From NCBI RefSeq assembly GCF_037975245.1, contig NC_092579.1:2039001-2099000 (forward strand): DNA of 60,000 nt. The letters are read 5' to 3'. Under the pieces are notes generated by a model. The model was not told where the DNA came from and made no database searches. It saw only the letters and a list, made by a program, of their open reading frames with translations. Shown in pieces: positions 47,714-60,000 of this stretch; position 1 is the first letter of the stretch; each line of letters starts with the position of its first letter. Source of the stretch: Apostichopus japonicus. Lineage: Eukaryota > Echinodermata > Holothuroidea > Aspidochirotida > Stichopodidae. The translations under genes were made by a program, and so were the position numbers.

Positions 47714-49290
47714 CTTAACACGTATTATGTAAGCATATCATATTGTGTTAATTCCTAATCGAGAGCATTTTAGGTTTTTTTAGAACTGCGAATAAGATAA
47801 GATAAGAGACCAAATTATACTAACACTGGATGAATATATATTACAGAGTATGCTCGTTTATTGACAGTAAACGAAATAAGATGAACAAAAAGATTATTCA
47901 GTAACTAAATTATACAAAGGAGTACAAATTGTTGGTAATAGGCGTTGTGTTGTTCAACATATAATTCGATGCATACCGGCCTACGATGAGTTTCCAATTG
48001 TATTTAATGTATTTGATCTGTATTTGATCAGAAAATTTAAGTATGAGCAAGGTATTACAAAACTAAAATATAAAATAATAACTTTAAAATGACAGTCATC
48101 TTTATATTCCTGTAAATATCAAAATCATTGACGAGATATGAGTTTTACTGTAGTTTTAACAGATACGGTAATTATCACAACTCTTAAGTTCAATTAAGCA
48201 GTATAGAACAAAGACATTTTCCCACTTTTATACAAGTGTATACAAACTGTTTTGTCTCACTATACCCTGAGTTTTGCCGCCTTTTCTTCTTTCTTTTTTT
48301 CGATATTTTGTAAGTTATGTGTAATATATATCGAATATATTTCTCTGTCATATAGTCATTAATTCATTGTACCAGTTAATATTTGAAGCTCAGAGCGAAC
48401 AATACATGCAACTTTTAACTGTAATATAGCTTTTCTAAACTACAAAGTTTTCCAGAAATTAGATTTCGACGATCGTTCAATTATTTACTTTAGACTTCTT
48501 TCCCAAAGTCAGAAAACAAAGCAAAGCAAAGCGAAAAAAACAACAACAAAAGGATATGATGTTTGTTATCTTCTTTTGTTATCTTTTGTAAGCAAACTTA
48601 ATAAATCTAAAATTTGTTCAGTATTTGTATGCTCATTTATTTGTTTAGTGCCCCTAGTTTAAGCTGCATTAAGCAGTAAAGATGTGGGGACGTTACAATT
48701 CAGCTAATATTAACTCTTACGTCACAAGTAGAGTCCCTTATAGACAGAGTTGTGACAATTAGCAATTTGGAGGCCATAATAACTCCAGTGTGCGCCAAAC
48801 GTGCATGTACAAGATACCCAACTAGTCTATAGTTTACAAGATAAGAACTCGGAAATCTTAATTTTCTGTAAATATACAGACTCTATAGTCACAAGACAAG
48901 GATGACGGTCGATGAGCAAGAAACATTTATCAAGTTTACATCAATACAAGAAAACGATGTTTTAAGGTAGGATTCATATATTTCAATTAATATTTTAGTC
49001 AACTGCACACAGCAGACAGAATGAAACCACAAATACATCTATATATACTTCCTTGAAGTAGTATAGCAGTATAGCAAAGCACTGGTTCATAGGAGAAACA
49101 AATTGGATTTGGTGTTTACGGTGACTGAGTATGATTATATATAAATAGTAAATGATGAAGTATGAGTTGCAACTAGTCTGTTCTTGCCTGCGCACGTTCA
49201 CAATCGAGAGTTCTATAAATTTGCAGGACCAGGTTAATCATTATGATTACATGATCCTGCTTAACTCTGGACAGCTTAGCGATTGAGTCA
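47714..49290. other. Intergenic DNA after gene F
   Basis: AT-rich, no exon recognised. AATAAA occurs at about 48599, but it is too far away to assign to gene F with confidence. Confidence 0.45.
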
Positions 49291-49292
49291 TA

Positions 49293-49915
49293 ATGGTGAT
49301 CGCAAGACAATTGGCCAAAATATGTCCTGCTGGCTTTGTCGTCGCCGGCCTTGTTACTTATTCACCAACTAACAAGGATATCAGTGGGCTCAAGGGTACT
49401 TCCATAAAGTATGTCCATCAGCAGTTGGTTAGTCCTCATCTGGAGTATGCTGTGCAGGCTTGGAACCCACATTTTGCTAGGATAAGGAAGAACTCGAGAA
49501 GGTACAGAGGAGGGCTACTAGGATGATCAGTTCCTTATAGGGTGTCCGTGTTATAGGTGGTTGCAGGTGCTGAATCTAACCGCACTGGTGTTAAGGAGGT
49601 TACGTGGTGACTTGATTCAGGTTTTCAAGATTGTGTATGGTTTGACAATTTATTCTTCACTGACTTTTTCATGTTTGCTAATAGTAGTTGTACCATATTT
49701 CATTGTCTAAAACTCCAGAAGTTACAAAGTAGGATTAATATATAGCATAATTTTTTTTCTTATACGGTTGTGAATGAGTGGAACGGTTTGCCTAAGAAAG
49801 TTGTACTTGCCAGTAGTGTGAAAGGGTTAAGATCTTTGCACACACTGCGCCGTAGCGTTAGATCAAGTGCATACACTCTACGCCCTCTGAGTACAAGTAC
49901 AATGTGAGTGCTATT
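49293..49915 (+). mobile_element. CR1/Jockey-like LINE relic (end of reverse transcriptase ORF)
   Basis: At about 49428 the frame reads LVSPHLEYAVQAWNPHFARI, the box that follows the thumb region in CR1/Jockey-type LINEs. After a frameshift come EKVQRRATRM-like codons, LNLTALVLRRLRGDLIQVFKIVYG (49569-49640, two frames) and VVNEWNGLPKKVVLASSVKG (49768-49827), the usual C-terminal order. Frameshifts and stops make it dead. No inverted repeats or clean target duplication were found. Confidence 0.8.
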
Positions 49916-50183
49916 GTAGCAAAACAGGCTTTTCGTTTTGAAGTGACAAAAACACAGTAAATTATCACCACTCCTAACTTATTAATTTGTTAATTGTTAC
50001 ATTATGTAAACCCACCTTCACCCGAAGTTCTAGGCATGTACTCGGATTGAGTTCGTTACCTCTATGACCCGATCTGAAAAGATAATTATAAGGAGTATGC
50101 TACCTAGGTAGCTGATACGCAAAATAAATCAGCGAGCTGTGTTCTTCGATGGAAAAACTTGCATATCAGGCGCGTATCCAGGG

Positions 50184-53018
50184 CAGGGTCTTAGCCAGAA
50201 ATTTCAAATAGGGTGTCTCATCTGTTACTGAGTGCTCAGGAGACTAACCATCTGGGGCCGAAGGCGCCTGCGCGAGCGCGAAGCGCGAAGCCTATAACGG
50301 GTGGGGTCCAGGGGCCCGCCTTAGGGCCCCTGGAAGCCCAGCCCCTATCAATGGTTTATTTGACACAATTGGGGTAAAAAGTATGCTTAGAAAGCTGTGA
50401 AAAAACCTAAGCCATCATGATTTTTTTGGGCATTCAAACATAAAAAATGCTATAAAACACTAGGTGCAAAAGTGCACCATGAAAACAGCTTATAGTAATT
50501 GATATATTACAAAGAATTTGAGCACCAAAAAGTTCAAACAATATTTTGTGGAATTATTTATGTTATGTACTATAAAATAGCCTACTGTGTATCTTGTAGA
50601 GTATATGCCACTATTCTGTTAATGTCATCCTTATGCAGGGATGAGCATGGGGTAAAAAAAAATCACAGAATTTTGTGGGTGATACTATATACTAACGCCG
50701 AGGGCGTCAGTCAGCTTGCAGCGCGACACAGTTATAGGTGGGGTCTGTGGTAGGGTCCATGGGCTACGCCCCGGTTGGGATACAGGGGTCGAAGCCCCCA
50801 GAGGCTCTGAGAAATTCGAGGTTTAAAGACAACATTTTGGTGCCTATTTTATAAAGATTTTTAAATTGATTAAAACACTCAAAAGCAAAGTTTCACACCA
50901 ATCATTGCGACCCATACTTGAAGTGGTACTGTTCATGAAATGTACACAATATGGTCTGTTTTAATCTGGAATAATAGTCAGCAGCTACAGCATTACACTT
51001 CTCCTCAATTGTCCCTATCAATACTAAAATATTGAAAATCATGGGAAATTTATGAAAATATCGTTGCAATTATGTTGGGAACGTTTTGAAAATCCAGAGA
51101 AAAATTTGCGATATAAGCTCCAGTTTGCGTATGCTACAGTGTGTAAGGATAATATTTTTTTGTCCCTCTGCAGGTTGGATATGCATCGATTCGGTAATGA
51201 AAAACATGCGAATGCCGGATCAAATGATACAGTTACGCTGTTGTTAGAAATTCACGGAAATTGAGAAGTGTAAATAACGGAGGTAGAAAAGAAAGCAAGG
51301 AAATCCGCGCAAAAAGCTCATTCCTTCATATATAGTTAGTACTGATGGCAGTAGCTAGTAGTACATTTTGATTTTAAAATAATGACATAGGCTAATATAT
51401 ATTATTTTCTAACAAATTGGGTACGGTGAAAAATATCTTACTTTAAGTTTTCATGTTCAAATACGTAGGTGTATGATAAGGTATAAAACCTTCCTCAATA
51501 ATTTCTATTTGCTTTTGTTTCTTTCATTAACTCGTTAATTAATTCATATAATTAACATTACTACTAACATCACCCTGCCGCCGCTGATTATGCTTGCTTT
51601 CCACGTCTATTGGATCAGACCCCATAAGTATCCAATTTAGCTCTTAAACAGTTATTACTACTAGTACAACTATCTAATATGCAGGCTCAGGGTTCGCATT
51701 AGCCACTAGATTGCGCGATTCGCGCAATTGATCGCATTGGAATAAACGATTAGTAATAAGCTACTTGCGATGATTATTTTTTAGTTATCCCGTCTAAAAC
51801 CCATAAACATTTCGTAAACTTCCTTGTCAGCCTTTCCTTCTATGAAATAAACGATTAAATAATTAATAAATTCTTCCACATGGTAGCCTAACACCACACT
51901 AAGTCAATGGAAATCTAGCTAAGCCTAACCATCTGTTCATTCGCTGAAATTGTGACGCAGTTATAAGATATTCATGGAATACTTTCATTGTTGCTGTTAC
52001 GTTCGACCACATGGTTGCCTAACATCACACTCAGTCAATGGGGGTAATCTAGCCTAGCCGTCTGTTTATTAGCTGAAATTGTGACGCAGTTAATAAGATA
52101 TCCATGGAATACTTTCGTTATTGCTGTTATCTTCGACCACTAGCACATGGTATCCTAACACCACACTAAGTCAATGGGAAATCTGCCTAACCATCGGTTT
52201 GCAAGAAAAAAATCACACTTAACGTAGGATTCGGGTAATAAATTAGGAACCGGGCAGTACCGCGTCGGGCGGGTACCTTCGTTATTTTTGTAAAGCATTG
52301 GTGAAATTTTCAGTTGCAAAAACTGATCGCCACAGTATTATAGGTCAGGCGACTAGGGTTAATTTTCCCAGAAATTCTCATCGCCAGCCGAGAATGGTCG
52401 TCGCCAATGCGACCGTAATAAAAAAGGGTTGATATTAATACTAACTGCGAAGCAGGATCGCTTGTGTTGCATACGTGTATTGCCTTGACAAATGGTTTCT
52501 CGAACTCGCGCAATATCACAATAATAAAAATTAATCGGAAATTTCGCGCCATTTTGTAATTAGACAGACTGCATGGTTACTACGACGCAAAACTTTTCCC
52601 CACTGCCTAGGGGAAACATCGCAGGACCTGTCAATATTAGCTCACTCTTTCCACCATACCGTGATACACAACACCTAGCTAGGAGGGAAAAAAATACAAA
52701 TACACGGGTGTGCGAAAATGATCACGCGACGAAACGATTTCTTTTTAGCTAGCTAGATGGTTGTTGACTAGGCTGTATTCCAAGCTGTTATAACAAAAGG
52801 ATCGACTGTCAGGTTTTTTTCAGTGATTTATTTCACAGTGTTGTGTCATCATTTTAACGTGCGCAGTACATGCAAATAACTAATAGTTACGTTAGATTGG
52901 GAGGCTGGACAGAGCCATTTATTAGCGTCTCAAAAGCCGTCCCACTCAAATTCGGCCGTCTTTCATTTCGATCTAGCCGTCTCAAAGACGGCGAGACGCA
53001 TCGCTAGCTAAGACCCTG
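50184..53018. mobile_element. hAT-like element (2.8 kb) inserted in the TIR element's left end
   Basis: Ends CAGGGTCTTAGCCAG (50184-50198) and CTAGCTAAGACCCTG (53004-53018) are inverted repeats (14 of 15). They are flanked by the 8-bp duplication ATCCAGGG (50176-50183 and 53019-53026). The interior is mostly noncoding, with GC-rich GAAGCGCGAAGCC/GGGGCCC blocks near 50270-50345, a 131-bp tandem repeat, and GACGG motifs near the right end. I see no transposase frame, so it is nonautonomous. The 8-bp duplication and CAGGG ends suggest hAT. Confidence 0.82.
51877..52200. repeat. 131-bp tandem repeat, ~2.4 copies, inside the hAT-like element
   Basis: Copies start at 51877, 52008 and 52144 with CACATGGT-GCCTAACA-CACAC, then AGTCAATGG, GAAATTGTGACGCAGTTA and TGGAATACTTTC. 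The third copy is truncated. Subterminal or internal tandem repeats of this kind are common in hAT elements. Confidence 0.85.
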
Positions 53019-56000
53019 ATCCAGGGGGGGCGTTGGGGGAGCGCTCCCCCCGGGTAAGAAAAAGAGGAAAGAAAAAAGAGAGAAGAAAAAAAGGAAAAAA
53101 GAGTGGGGAAAATAGGAGGAAGGAGAGGAAGGAAGGGAAAAGAAAAAGAAGGAGAGAAAAAGAAGAAAAGGAGGGAGTAGAAGAAAAACGCCTAGACACC
53201 GGGAAGAGAAAGAGGAACAGTCATAATTACAGCTCTGATCCCTATTATATACACAGGGTAGCCAGTGACGGATCGACGATTTCGGAAGGGGCGTGCGCCT
53301 CAGCTTACCCCTTACACCGACAACTCCATTTTTGACGTTTCCATTTTTCCTCTCTCACTAATGTATATATATATATATATACTATATATAGTATATCATG
53401 ACGCGTGTGTGTGTATGGACGCCTTAAACAATTGTAAAATTGTGCTATGAAACCAACTGTGGCTGGTCTTGAACTCGACCGAGTCGTCGGGGAACATGAC
53501 TTCGGTATTAGCCCAGGATCTATAAGCGAACTGCACTAGACATATGTCTTTCGATGCAACACTGTCATGCAGAGTCAAAATGTTATACAACGCGAACTGA
53601 ATGCTAATTGTTACCCCACTCCTAGTACCGTAACTCATACAATGAATCTAAAAATAAATTCCGCATGCGATTTGAGAATTGAGCACATTTCCTGTGAATA
53701 TCATGTAGTGCATCCAAAGGCGTATCATTGCCGGCGGGGGGGAGGGGGCGGACGCACCCATCACTTCTTAAGATTGTTCCCATCTGCATGAAAACGCGCG
53801 CCCCACAAGCCTACACCCACCCCTCTAATCGCTTCCCGATGAGTTACAAAACCAGACCCATCGAATACAAAAGTCTACTTGGATTATTTTTTTCCCTGAT
53901 TTTTTTCTGCAGACGCCCATGCATTTTCCCCAAACTAAATTTCTAAGCCACGAGATCTTAAACTTAAGGAGGTAATGGGAGCATCATTGGGTCTGGGAAA
54001 TGTTGTTTCCGGCGATCTGGGAGGAGTATTTGCCAAAAATTTCTTGTAAGCTACGCGCGAACCCATGGTCGCGCTCCGCTTAGATAGTATCAGAGAACAG
54101 ACATGCGTCCCCACCATTATCCAAGACTGATCTGCGCCCATGCACCAGTATGTTAACTGTGTCTGAATTTTCGAAATTTCCCTGACAAATATTCCTAAAC
54201 ATGGAGGTTTTTCTGTATTGGCTGTCCATAGATGAAATTTTGTTCAACATTATGGGTATGTTTTGAAGTGAATTGATTTCACGAGAAGTGTGAATTTTCA
54301 AATTCTGAACGAATGGGCTTAAAACCTTGAAAAGTGGGGCTGACGGGTATTGTGGGCCGCGACGTAGAATAACCTACAAAATCAATGATCCACAGGAGAT
54401 GCGATAAGGTCGAACATGATGTGTGACTGGTGACAATCTTCAAAAAGGTTACGGATGGAGAAAAAAATATTGGGAAAATACTTAGTTACTCAGGTAATAG
54501 TGAACATCTAGTTGGTCATTTTCAAGCCCGAGATGTGCCATTTCCGGTGATCTGGGGGTGTCAAATCCAGATATTTTCTTGTACGCTGGGCGCCAACCGA
54601 TGGTGGCGCTCCGCTTAGATAGTAATTCGCCCCCCCCCCCCCCGGTTAGAAAATCCTGGATACGCCCCTGCATATAAGGAGTTAATGGCAATTTTAACAT
54701 TTCTGTGCATTCATTTCAAAATTCGACAAAATCAATCACTGGTTCTCAGTGTAAGTACATAGGCATAGTTCATGTTATTTACAGTCAAGTAGATGGAGAA
54801 TTTTCTAACCACAGGTCAAGCCAAATACGTTTTATCTGGAAATTATCTGGAGAAAGGCCATATAAAGCCAGACAAAAAGACGACTAACACGTTTCTGGCC
54901 TTTACATATTTAGTCTGTTTATTTATCTTTGCATTGTTTCGCATATGTCAACTGAATGATTTATCATTGGGCTAAGTCAGGTTGGCCACAAGAGGATTGA
55001 CTGTGTTGACAAGGACAAGCTTTTCAGTCAACTTAGCAGCACACTAGTTGGCCCGTTACTGTTCCATGAAATTGTGGCAGGTTCAATTAAGTAGTATGTA
55101 GTGCAGTGTTTAAATGGTGAGGTTTGTTGTAGTACTTATAAATTGAGAAGAGTAACAGCTAGCAGGTAAGTAAGTTAGCTTATATATAACAATGCCATAA
55201 CAATGCAAACCTCAGTTCTAGTTGTTAGCTTAGTGGTGCTTTGAAACAAGTCCGAGTAATTGTGTTCATTAGTCTTGAATGTACATATTTGTTGAGTTCT
55301 GCCTCATTACGATGACTATATTGGCATTATTGATTTGCTATCAGGAAGATTAAGACACAAACATATCGAGTCGTGTGTCAGTATTTTCATTACCCGTTGC
55401 GGGGTGTATTGAACTCAATCAAAACAATCTTAACCTGATTACTAAAATATTGTCAACAGACCTGTCCTGAAGCAAAGACATTGAACTCAAAAAATTATCT
55501 TTAATCATGCCCAGAACAAACATTCAAGATGACTGATGGAGCATCGGATCCTGGTTTGTTTATGCGGGATACTATAGGAGTGTAAACACCCAGCGAAGAC
55601 TGTGAAATAGAGTACTACCTTGGAGACATTTGCAAGTTGAAAGTAAAACAAAAAGTTGATGTACTGCTTGTCTCGGCTTTCCCAGGTAATCCTATTAATC
55701 TTACTGAATATATATGCAACTTACATCAACAGTTTTGATGTTGTTATTTAAAACAAAATGCACACAAGTCAATTACCATGTAGTGGTGCTAGAAAGAAAG
55801 CTTTACTCCATCTCCAAAATATGCTTGAACCTCTCACAAACCCTTGATTCAAGACAATTTCACAAAATTGAAGAGGGATAATGTCACCCAAAGAGGGGTA
55901 ATTTAAGTCTTATGGTAAAACCCAACTAGATTTACTTGAATTGAAACCTTGAAACCTCAAAAAGAACCAGGTCTCGCAGATTCCGTCGCAAAGAGATACA

Positions 56001-56135
56001 AACCGCATGCAACACCACCAAAAGTGCAGTTGTTACCATTGAGTGCTGACACCACTGCACCATTCGGTTTAAACATCAGAAACGATTTGCTGTCTAAGAT
56101 AAACCAAAAAAATTCCTTTGCAATTACGACGGAAT

Positions 56136-56172
56136 CGGATTAAAATAATCCGACACGGATTAAAATAATCCG
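56136..56172. repeat. Twin hairpins CGGATTA-AAA-TAATCCG
   Basis: Two identical 17-bp inverted repeats (7-bp arms, 3-nt loop), at 56136-56152 and 56156-56172, separated by ACA. No second copy elsewhere in the window. Confidence 0.8.
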
Positions 56173-56369
56173 ATTTTCCAAAGCTTCTGCTAAATCCAGC
56201 AGAAATCAGTAAGTCGCTTTGACTTCACAACCATGCCGACAATCTTCTCTATAAAATAGTTTCAATTCCTGCTACTCCTTGTCACTTTCGGTGATCATTC
56301 ATTGAAGAAGAGCTAGTTTTGCTCGAAGCTCTGCAAAAACCCAACATTGGCTTTTTTACTTCCAATAAC

Positions 56370-56388
56370 TATATATATATAAATATAT

Positions 56389-56434
<46 letters not shown>

Positions 56435-56446
56435 TTATATATATCC
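56370..56446. repeat. (TA)n-rich microsatellite
   Basis: TATATATA tracts interrupted by AATA units. Confidence 0.9.
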
Positions 56447-59271
56447 TGCAAATGCATCTCGTAAATGGTTTGGTTTCCCTATAAACAAAGACCAGACACG
56501 AGCAATGCTTTTGAGTTTTTATTTGCTTCACTTCCGCAAATGGGCCAAAACTTGGCAAAGAATAGTCCATTGTCATATTTGTATGATTATTTATACACAA
56601 TAGTACCAAAAAAGTGATATTTGACACCGTCAACATTTGATCGCATTATGAGTCCGTAAGTCTGTCAGGTGTCACTGAGTGTAAAGAATTTTTTATAGCC
56701 AGGTTATTTTCTTTCGTGTGAATAAGCAGTATACTAATAAATGTGCCCAACATATTGCGCTATTTATAATGATCACTAAACAAGTTTGCTATTTTATATT
56801 CTACCCTATAAAAATGTTGAAAGTTATTTTCTGACGAGTGCTCAGCCCAAAGTATTTGCAAGATGCAGCCTTCATAGAGCTAGATTTCCTTCTTAGTAAA
56901 AAGGAACACAGAGCAGCACATCATCTTCCTCTGTTGTAACCGCAGGGCCCACAAAGACTTGTTGACGCCATTTTAATCAGAGGATGTCCCAGACTTGCCC
57001 TCCTACATGCAACTTTTGCAATATTTTGACTGCAGGTAAATAGCATAAACCTTTCCCTCATCACTTACAGACTAATCTTTAAATTTGAGACTTTGTAATA
57101 AAAATGAAAGGTAAAGATTTACAATAGAATTTATAATTATCATATGCAAACTAAACAAAGTATTACGTGTTAACAAATAGACAAAGGTTTACTTCTAGTT
57201 TATCAATTATAACCAGTTATTAATTGAATAGTTTGCCTCAATTATGTTGCATCGTTGCTGTTAAGACTAAGTTTTGGAAAACCAGATTGGACAGCACTGA
57301 AGAAGTTTTTGAGTTCATTGGACAAGGAGTTATTTTATAGTAAGTAGAAAACCTTTCTCAGTAATGTCGTTTACAATTTACATGACATTGATCTAGTTGG
57401 GTGTATATCTGTGTGCTGTATACAAAACTTGAAAGGGATTAGCTAAACCACCAAAATTTCTAAAGAATCACCTTTTCATTTATTTGTGTGAATTTGAACT
57501 TAATCCTATGCCTCAAAGTTTATTTCTATGGTAAATGCTCTTAGTCATTTAATTGTTAGTGGATCCATGACCCATCAAGAAAACTAGAGTCTGTGCTTTG
57601 CAGTGTTCAATGCAACTAGTATGGTTTCTTCCATACAGTTTTCAATTTTATTCCGTTAATAACATTATCCAAGTTTGCTTGTCTTTTCAAAGCATTTACT
57701 CAAACATAGCATTTATACTGATAACAGTTTAATATAAGCATTCCATTTCCAGTGGAATGAGCTTTTCTTCTTTTCTGCCTTGTACATTCGGTACTATCAT
57801 TATTTATCCCCCGAGGTGGCAATGTAAACCAAGGTCCCTAAAGCACTGGGAGAAGTTTTCAAGTGATGTGTCCTACATGTATTGAAAATGATGTCTTGAT
57901 CTCCCATGGTACTTGTAAGTTTGCCCACACCTGACCAGTTCGAGCTCAGCTAGAGTTCAGCATAGTATTTGCCAATAGCCATGGTTGCATACTCTTCACC
58001 AACAAATTCAACATCAAATTCAGCCAACATCTATCCCGATAACCATTGTATGACCTTGAACCCAGTAAATTATGATGTATTCTATCATACTCCCACGCTG
58101 ATACAACATATGGCAAACCAGTTACGTTTATGTTTTCAAAAGGAAGAACCCAACTTAAGGCTGTACTTTGACATTCAGGAAATCAAACAAAGTTTGTGTA
58201 TAAACAAGGAAACATTTTTTTTTTTTGGGGGGGGGGGGGAGTTGTACTTGGGGAAAAGCAAACCTTGCATGATAAACCTGGTACCTTTGCTGCAGATTAC
58301 GAAAATTGGGAGGTGTTTTGGACCCCATACCTAGAAAATTGACACATTCCTTGGCTACCATGAGGTAGGCATCGTTTTATTATCAGTCTCTGTTAATTTG
58401 GTCTTCATTATCACACTTAAATGTCTCAAAGTCAAGATTCAACAGAGGAGATTTTCAAGCCAAATGCTTACTATTTTTTCACATTGTTTGTTGATGTCCT
58501 CCAAAAGTGATGACTTCCTGTTGTTTGCTTAAGTTAATACTATTATCATGACTTCTAATGGCATCACATTGGCAGTGTCATGTAATGATAGAACTGGTTG
58601 TGTTTTGCATTTTCGCGAATTTTTCATGGTTGACAACAGTGACACATTGTTTCACAGTCTTGGACACAAAAATGTCACGAAAGAAAGAAGTCATGGGGGA
58701 AAATAAGTTTGATCAATGTGACATCACACTTGCTTGCTACAAAAGAAAAACTTCACAGTGTGTGGGATTTACATGCAGCAGCTTGTAGTGACTGAATGTA
58801 CATTGCAACTGGATGATATCAATGTGCATCACACTTGCTTGATTCAAGTACAAATCAATTACAAAGTACAATAGAGATTACCACTGCATACCAGTAGTGT
58901 CTATTGTGAACTATGTCTTAGCAGCCTGGCTGCAGTGCTGCTGCAGCCCCCCTCAGCATTTGGATTTTGACACAGTAACTAAATTACCTTCACAAACAAT
59001 AACCTCTTCAGCCCTGGCTCTTATATGAAAGGTTTGCTAGACCTGGTACCCTTGATGATAGAGACGCGTCGATGAGGACTTTAATACTCGACTGGTTTCT
59101 GCCATCTCCGTACACCATACACAATATCACATTGAACACCCCTTTTCCAAGCTCCTGCCCCCGAGTCCATTAAAAGGAGCTAACACATGTAGCCCAACAT
59201 TTCTTTAAGTGTTCACAATGCTTTAAAGCATTACAGCATGGCATTTGCAATGTTTTTTTGTAACCTTATTG

Positions 59272-59772
59272 GATTATTATTATTATCATCATTATTATTA
59301 CACCAGTACTTATAGAGCGCAATATCCCGAAGCTCAATGCGCTGAACAAACAAGTAAACTATACAACAATTAACCATAGACTTCCTTGAAGTAATGCGTT
59401 TTCAACAAAGACTTAAAGGTAGAAACAGAACATGCATTCCGAATGTTTGACGGGAGTTTGTTCCACAGTTCAGGAGCAGTGTGACTGAAGGCATGGTTTC
59501 CAATTCTCTTGCTGGAAGGTTTCGACGCCAGAATAGACTTGTCAGATGATGAACGTGCGTGTGCGACGCGGTTGGTACTGAGTGATGAGGTCACGTAAGT
59601 AGGCCGGTGACGACTGGTGAAGGCACTTGTAGGCAAACGTCAGGATTCGGAATCTAACCCTGTAGTCACACGGAATCCAGTGCAGATTCGCCAGAACTGG
59701 TGAAATGTGATCACGATGCCTCAAAGACATATGTGGATAGATGGCTCTGTAATTGGGAGGAAATGTCTTCAA
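59272..59772 (-). mobile_element. 3' end of an L2/CR1-like LINE
   Basis: Minus-strand frames read VLANLHWIPCDYRVRFRILTF, YKCLHQSSPAYLRDLI and, after a frameshift near 59560-59600, HAFSHTAPELWNKLPSNIRN and FKSLLKTHYF then a stop. This is the standard C-terminal tail of L2/CR1-like reverse transcriptase proteins. Downstream lie a short untranslated region with a GCGC-stemmed hairpin (59317-59342) and a TTA/TAA-type microsatellite tail (59272-59300), both typical of such LINE 3' ends. It is 5'-truncated near 59772 and frameshifted, hence inactive. Confidence 0.88.
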
Positions 59773-60000
59773 AAATTGTGTTTTTTTTTTGTTTTTTTTT
59801 GCCTCACCCTCCCATCAAGATTGTTACCTCTCCAGAACCGTCACAGTGAGAAGCACTTTTGTACAAACTGTTAAGTACAAACAATTTAGCAATAGCGTCT
59901 CCACATTGTGAGTAATACCTAGCAACTCAAGCATTTTGATCGTATCGAATTTCGGACAACCACAGTTGCGTGGCGTCAAGTTGGACGAAAAATAAACGTA
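59773..60000. other. Right-edge noncoding DNA
   Basis: T-rich runs at 59781-59801, then unremarkable sequence. Nothing recognised. Confidence 0.5.

Larger units (their letters stand above)
50167..54670. mobile_element. TIR element family 1, copy 2, split by a hAT-like insertion
   Basis: The left end CAGGCGCGTATCCAGG (50167-50182) and right end CCTGGATACGCCCCTG (54655-54670) are inverted repeats with one mismatch. A 5-bp duplication CATAT lies at 50162-50166 and 54671-54675. After the left end a 2.8-kb element intervenes. From 53019 the sequence resumes as CCAGGGGGGGCGTTGGGGG, the purine tract (53047-53220), the GTCGTCGGGGAACATGAC block (53486-53503), and the 3' block shared with 32750-33303. 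Without the insert it is about 1.66 kb, against 2.1 kb for copy 1. Two hairpin cores lie at 53990-54090 and 54526-54623. No transposase seen. Confidence 0.82.
54676..59271. other. Repeat-poor region without recognised genes
   Basis: About 4.6 kb. Short reading frames (for example 55949-56143, 57969-58334, 58558-58788) show no family features, and their codon context looks random. A T15/G12 run lies at about 58206-58242. Possible introns or UTR of a gene outside the window cannot be excluded. Confidence 0.45.

Noticed and set aside
57969-58334. 121-codon open frame
   Set aside because: Crosses a T15/G12 homopolymer run, no recognisable domain, no splice or neighbour support.

Overview
The window looks like AT-rich nuclear DNA from a marine invertebrate. 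The genes have short coding exons with GT...AG introns, and introns and spacers are full of minisatellites, microsatellites, LINE fragments and terminal-inverted-repeat (TIR) transposons. Because the main gene family resembles the gustatory-receptor-like (GRL) proteins known from echinoderms, hemichordates and other non-insect animals, I favour an echinoderm such as a sea cucumber. The sequence alone does not prove this.

The core is a head-to-tail array of six genes on the + strand: A 2403-4914, B 11339-13857, C 18534-21053, D 27748-30270, E 35585-38046 and F 42623-47713. Each has three coding exons joined by two phase-1 introns and encodes 472-473 residues. I read the product as a seven-pass membrane protein with cytoplasmic N-terminus and extracellular C-terminus, the inverted topology of insect gustatory/odorant receptors and GRLs (7TMIC superfamily). 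The last helix carries T-G-h5-Q-F/Y, close to the insect signature TYhhhhhQF. A cysteine-rich N-terminal block with two CxxC pairs, encoded by exon 1, is an unusual extra.

A-D are near-identical copies within repeat units of about 7-9 kb. Each unit holds: a palindromic TAATTA site upstream of the ATG; the gene; a poly(A)-signal position about 200 bp after the stop; a ~60-bp minisatellite rich in CACGTG; and decayed exon 1 and exon 2 of a second, dead GRL gene. The units differ by a 940-bp deletion (B-C spacer), a LINE insertion with target-site duplication (C), and a nested DNA transposon (D). E and F are older, divergent paralogs without this flanking unit.

The right part (47.7-60 kb) is repeat-dominated: a CR1/Jockey-like LINE relic (49.3-49.9 kb); a TIR element (50167-54670) split by a hAT-like element with 8-bp duplications; and the 3' end of an L2/CR1-like LINE on the minus strand (59.3-59.8 kb). 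Between E and F lies a (TGTA)n microsatellite of about 776 bp. At the far left (578-997) is a fragment resembling the P2X7-type C-terminal domain. No tRNA, rRNA or CRISPR was recognised.

Functionally, the genes read as a lineage-specific, recently expanding cluster of candidate chemoreceptor or ligand-gated channel genes. All functional statements are homology- and topology-based inference.
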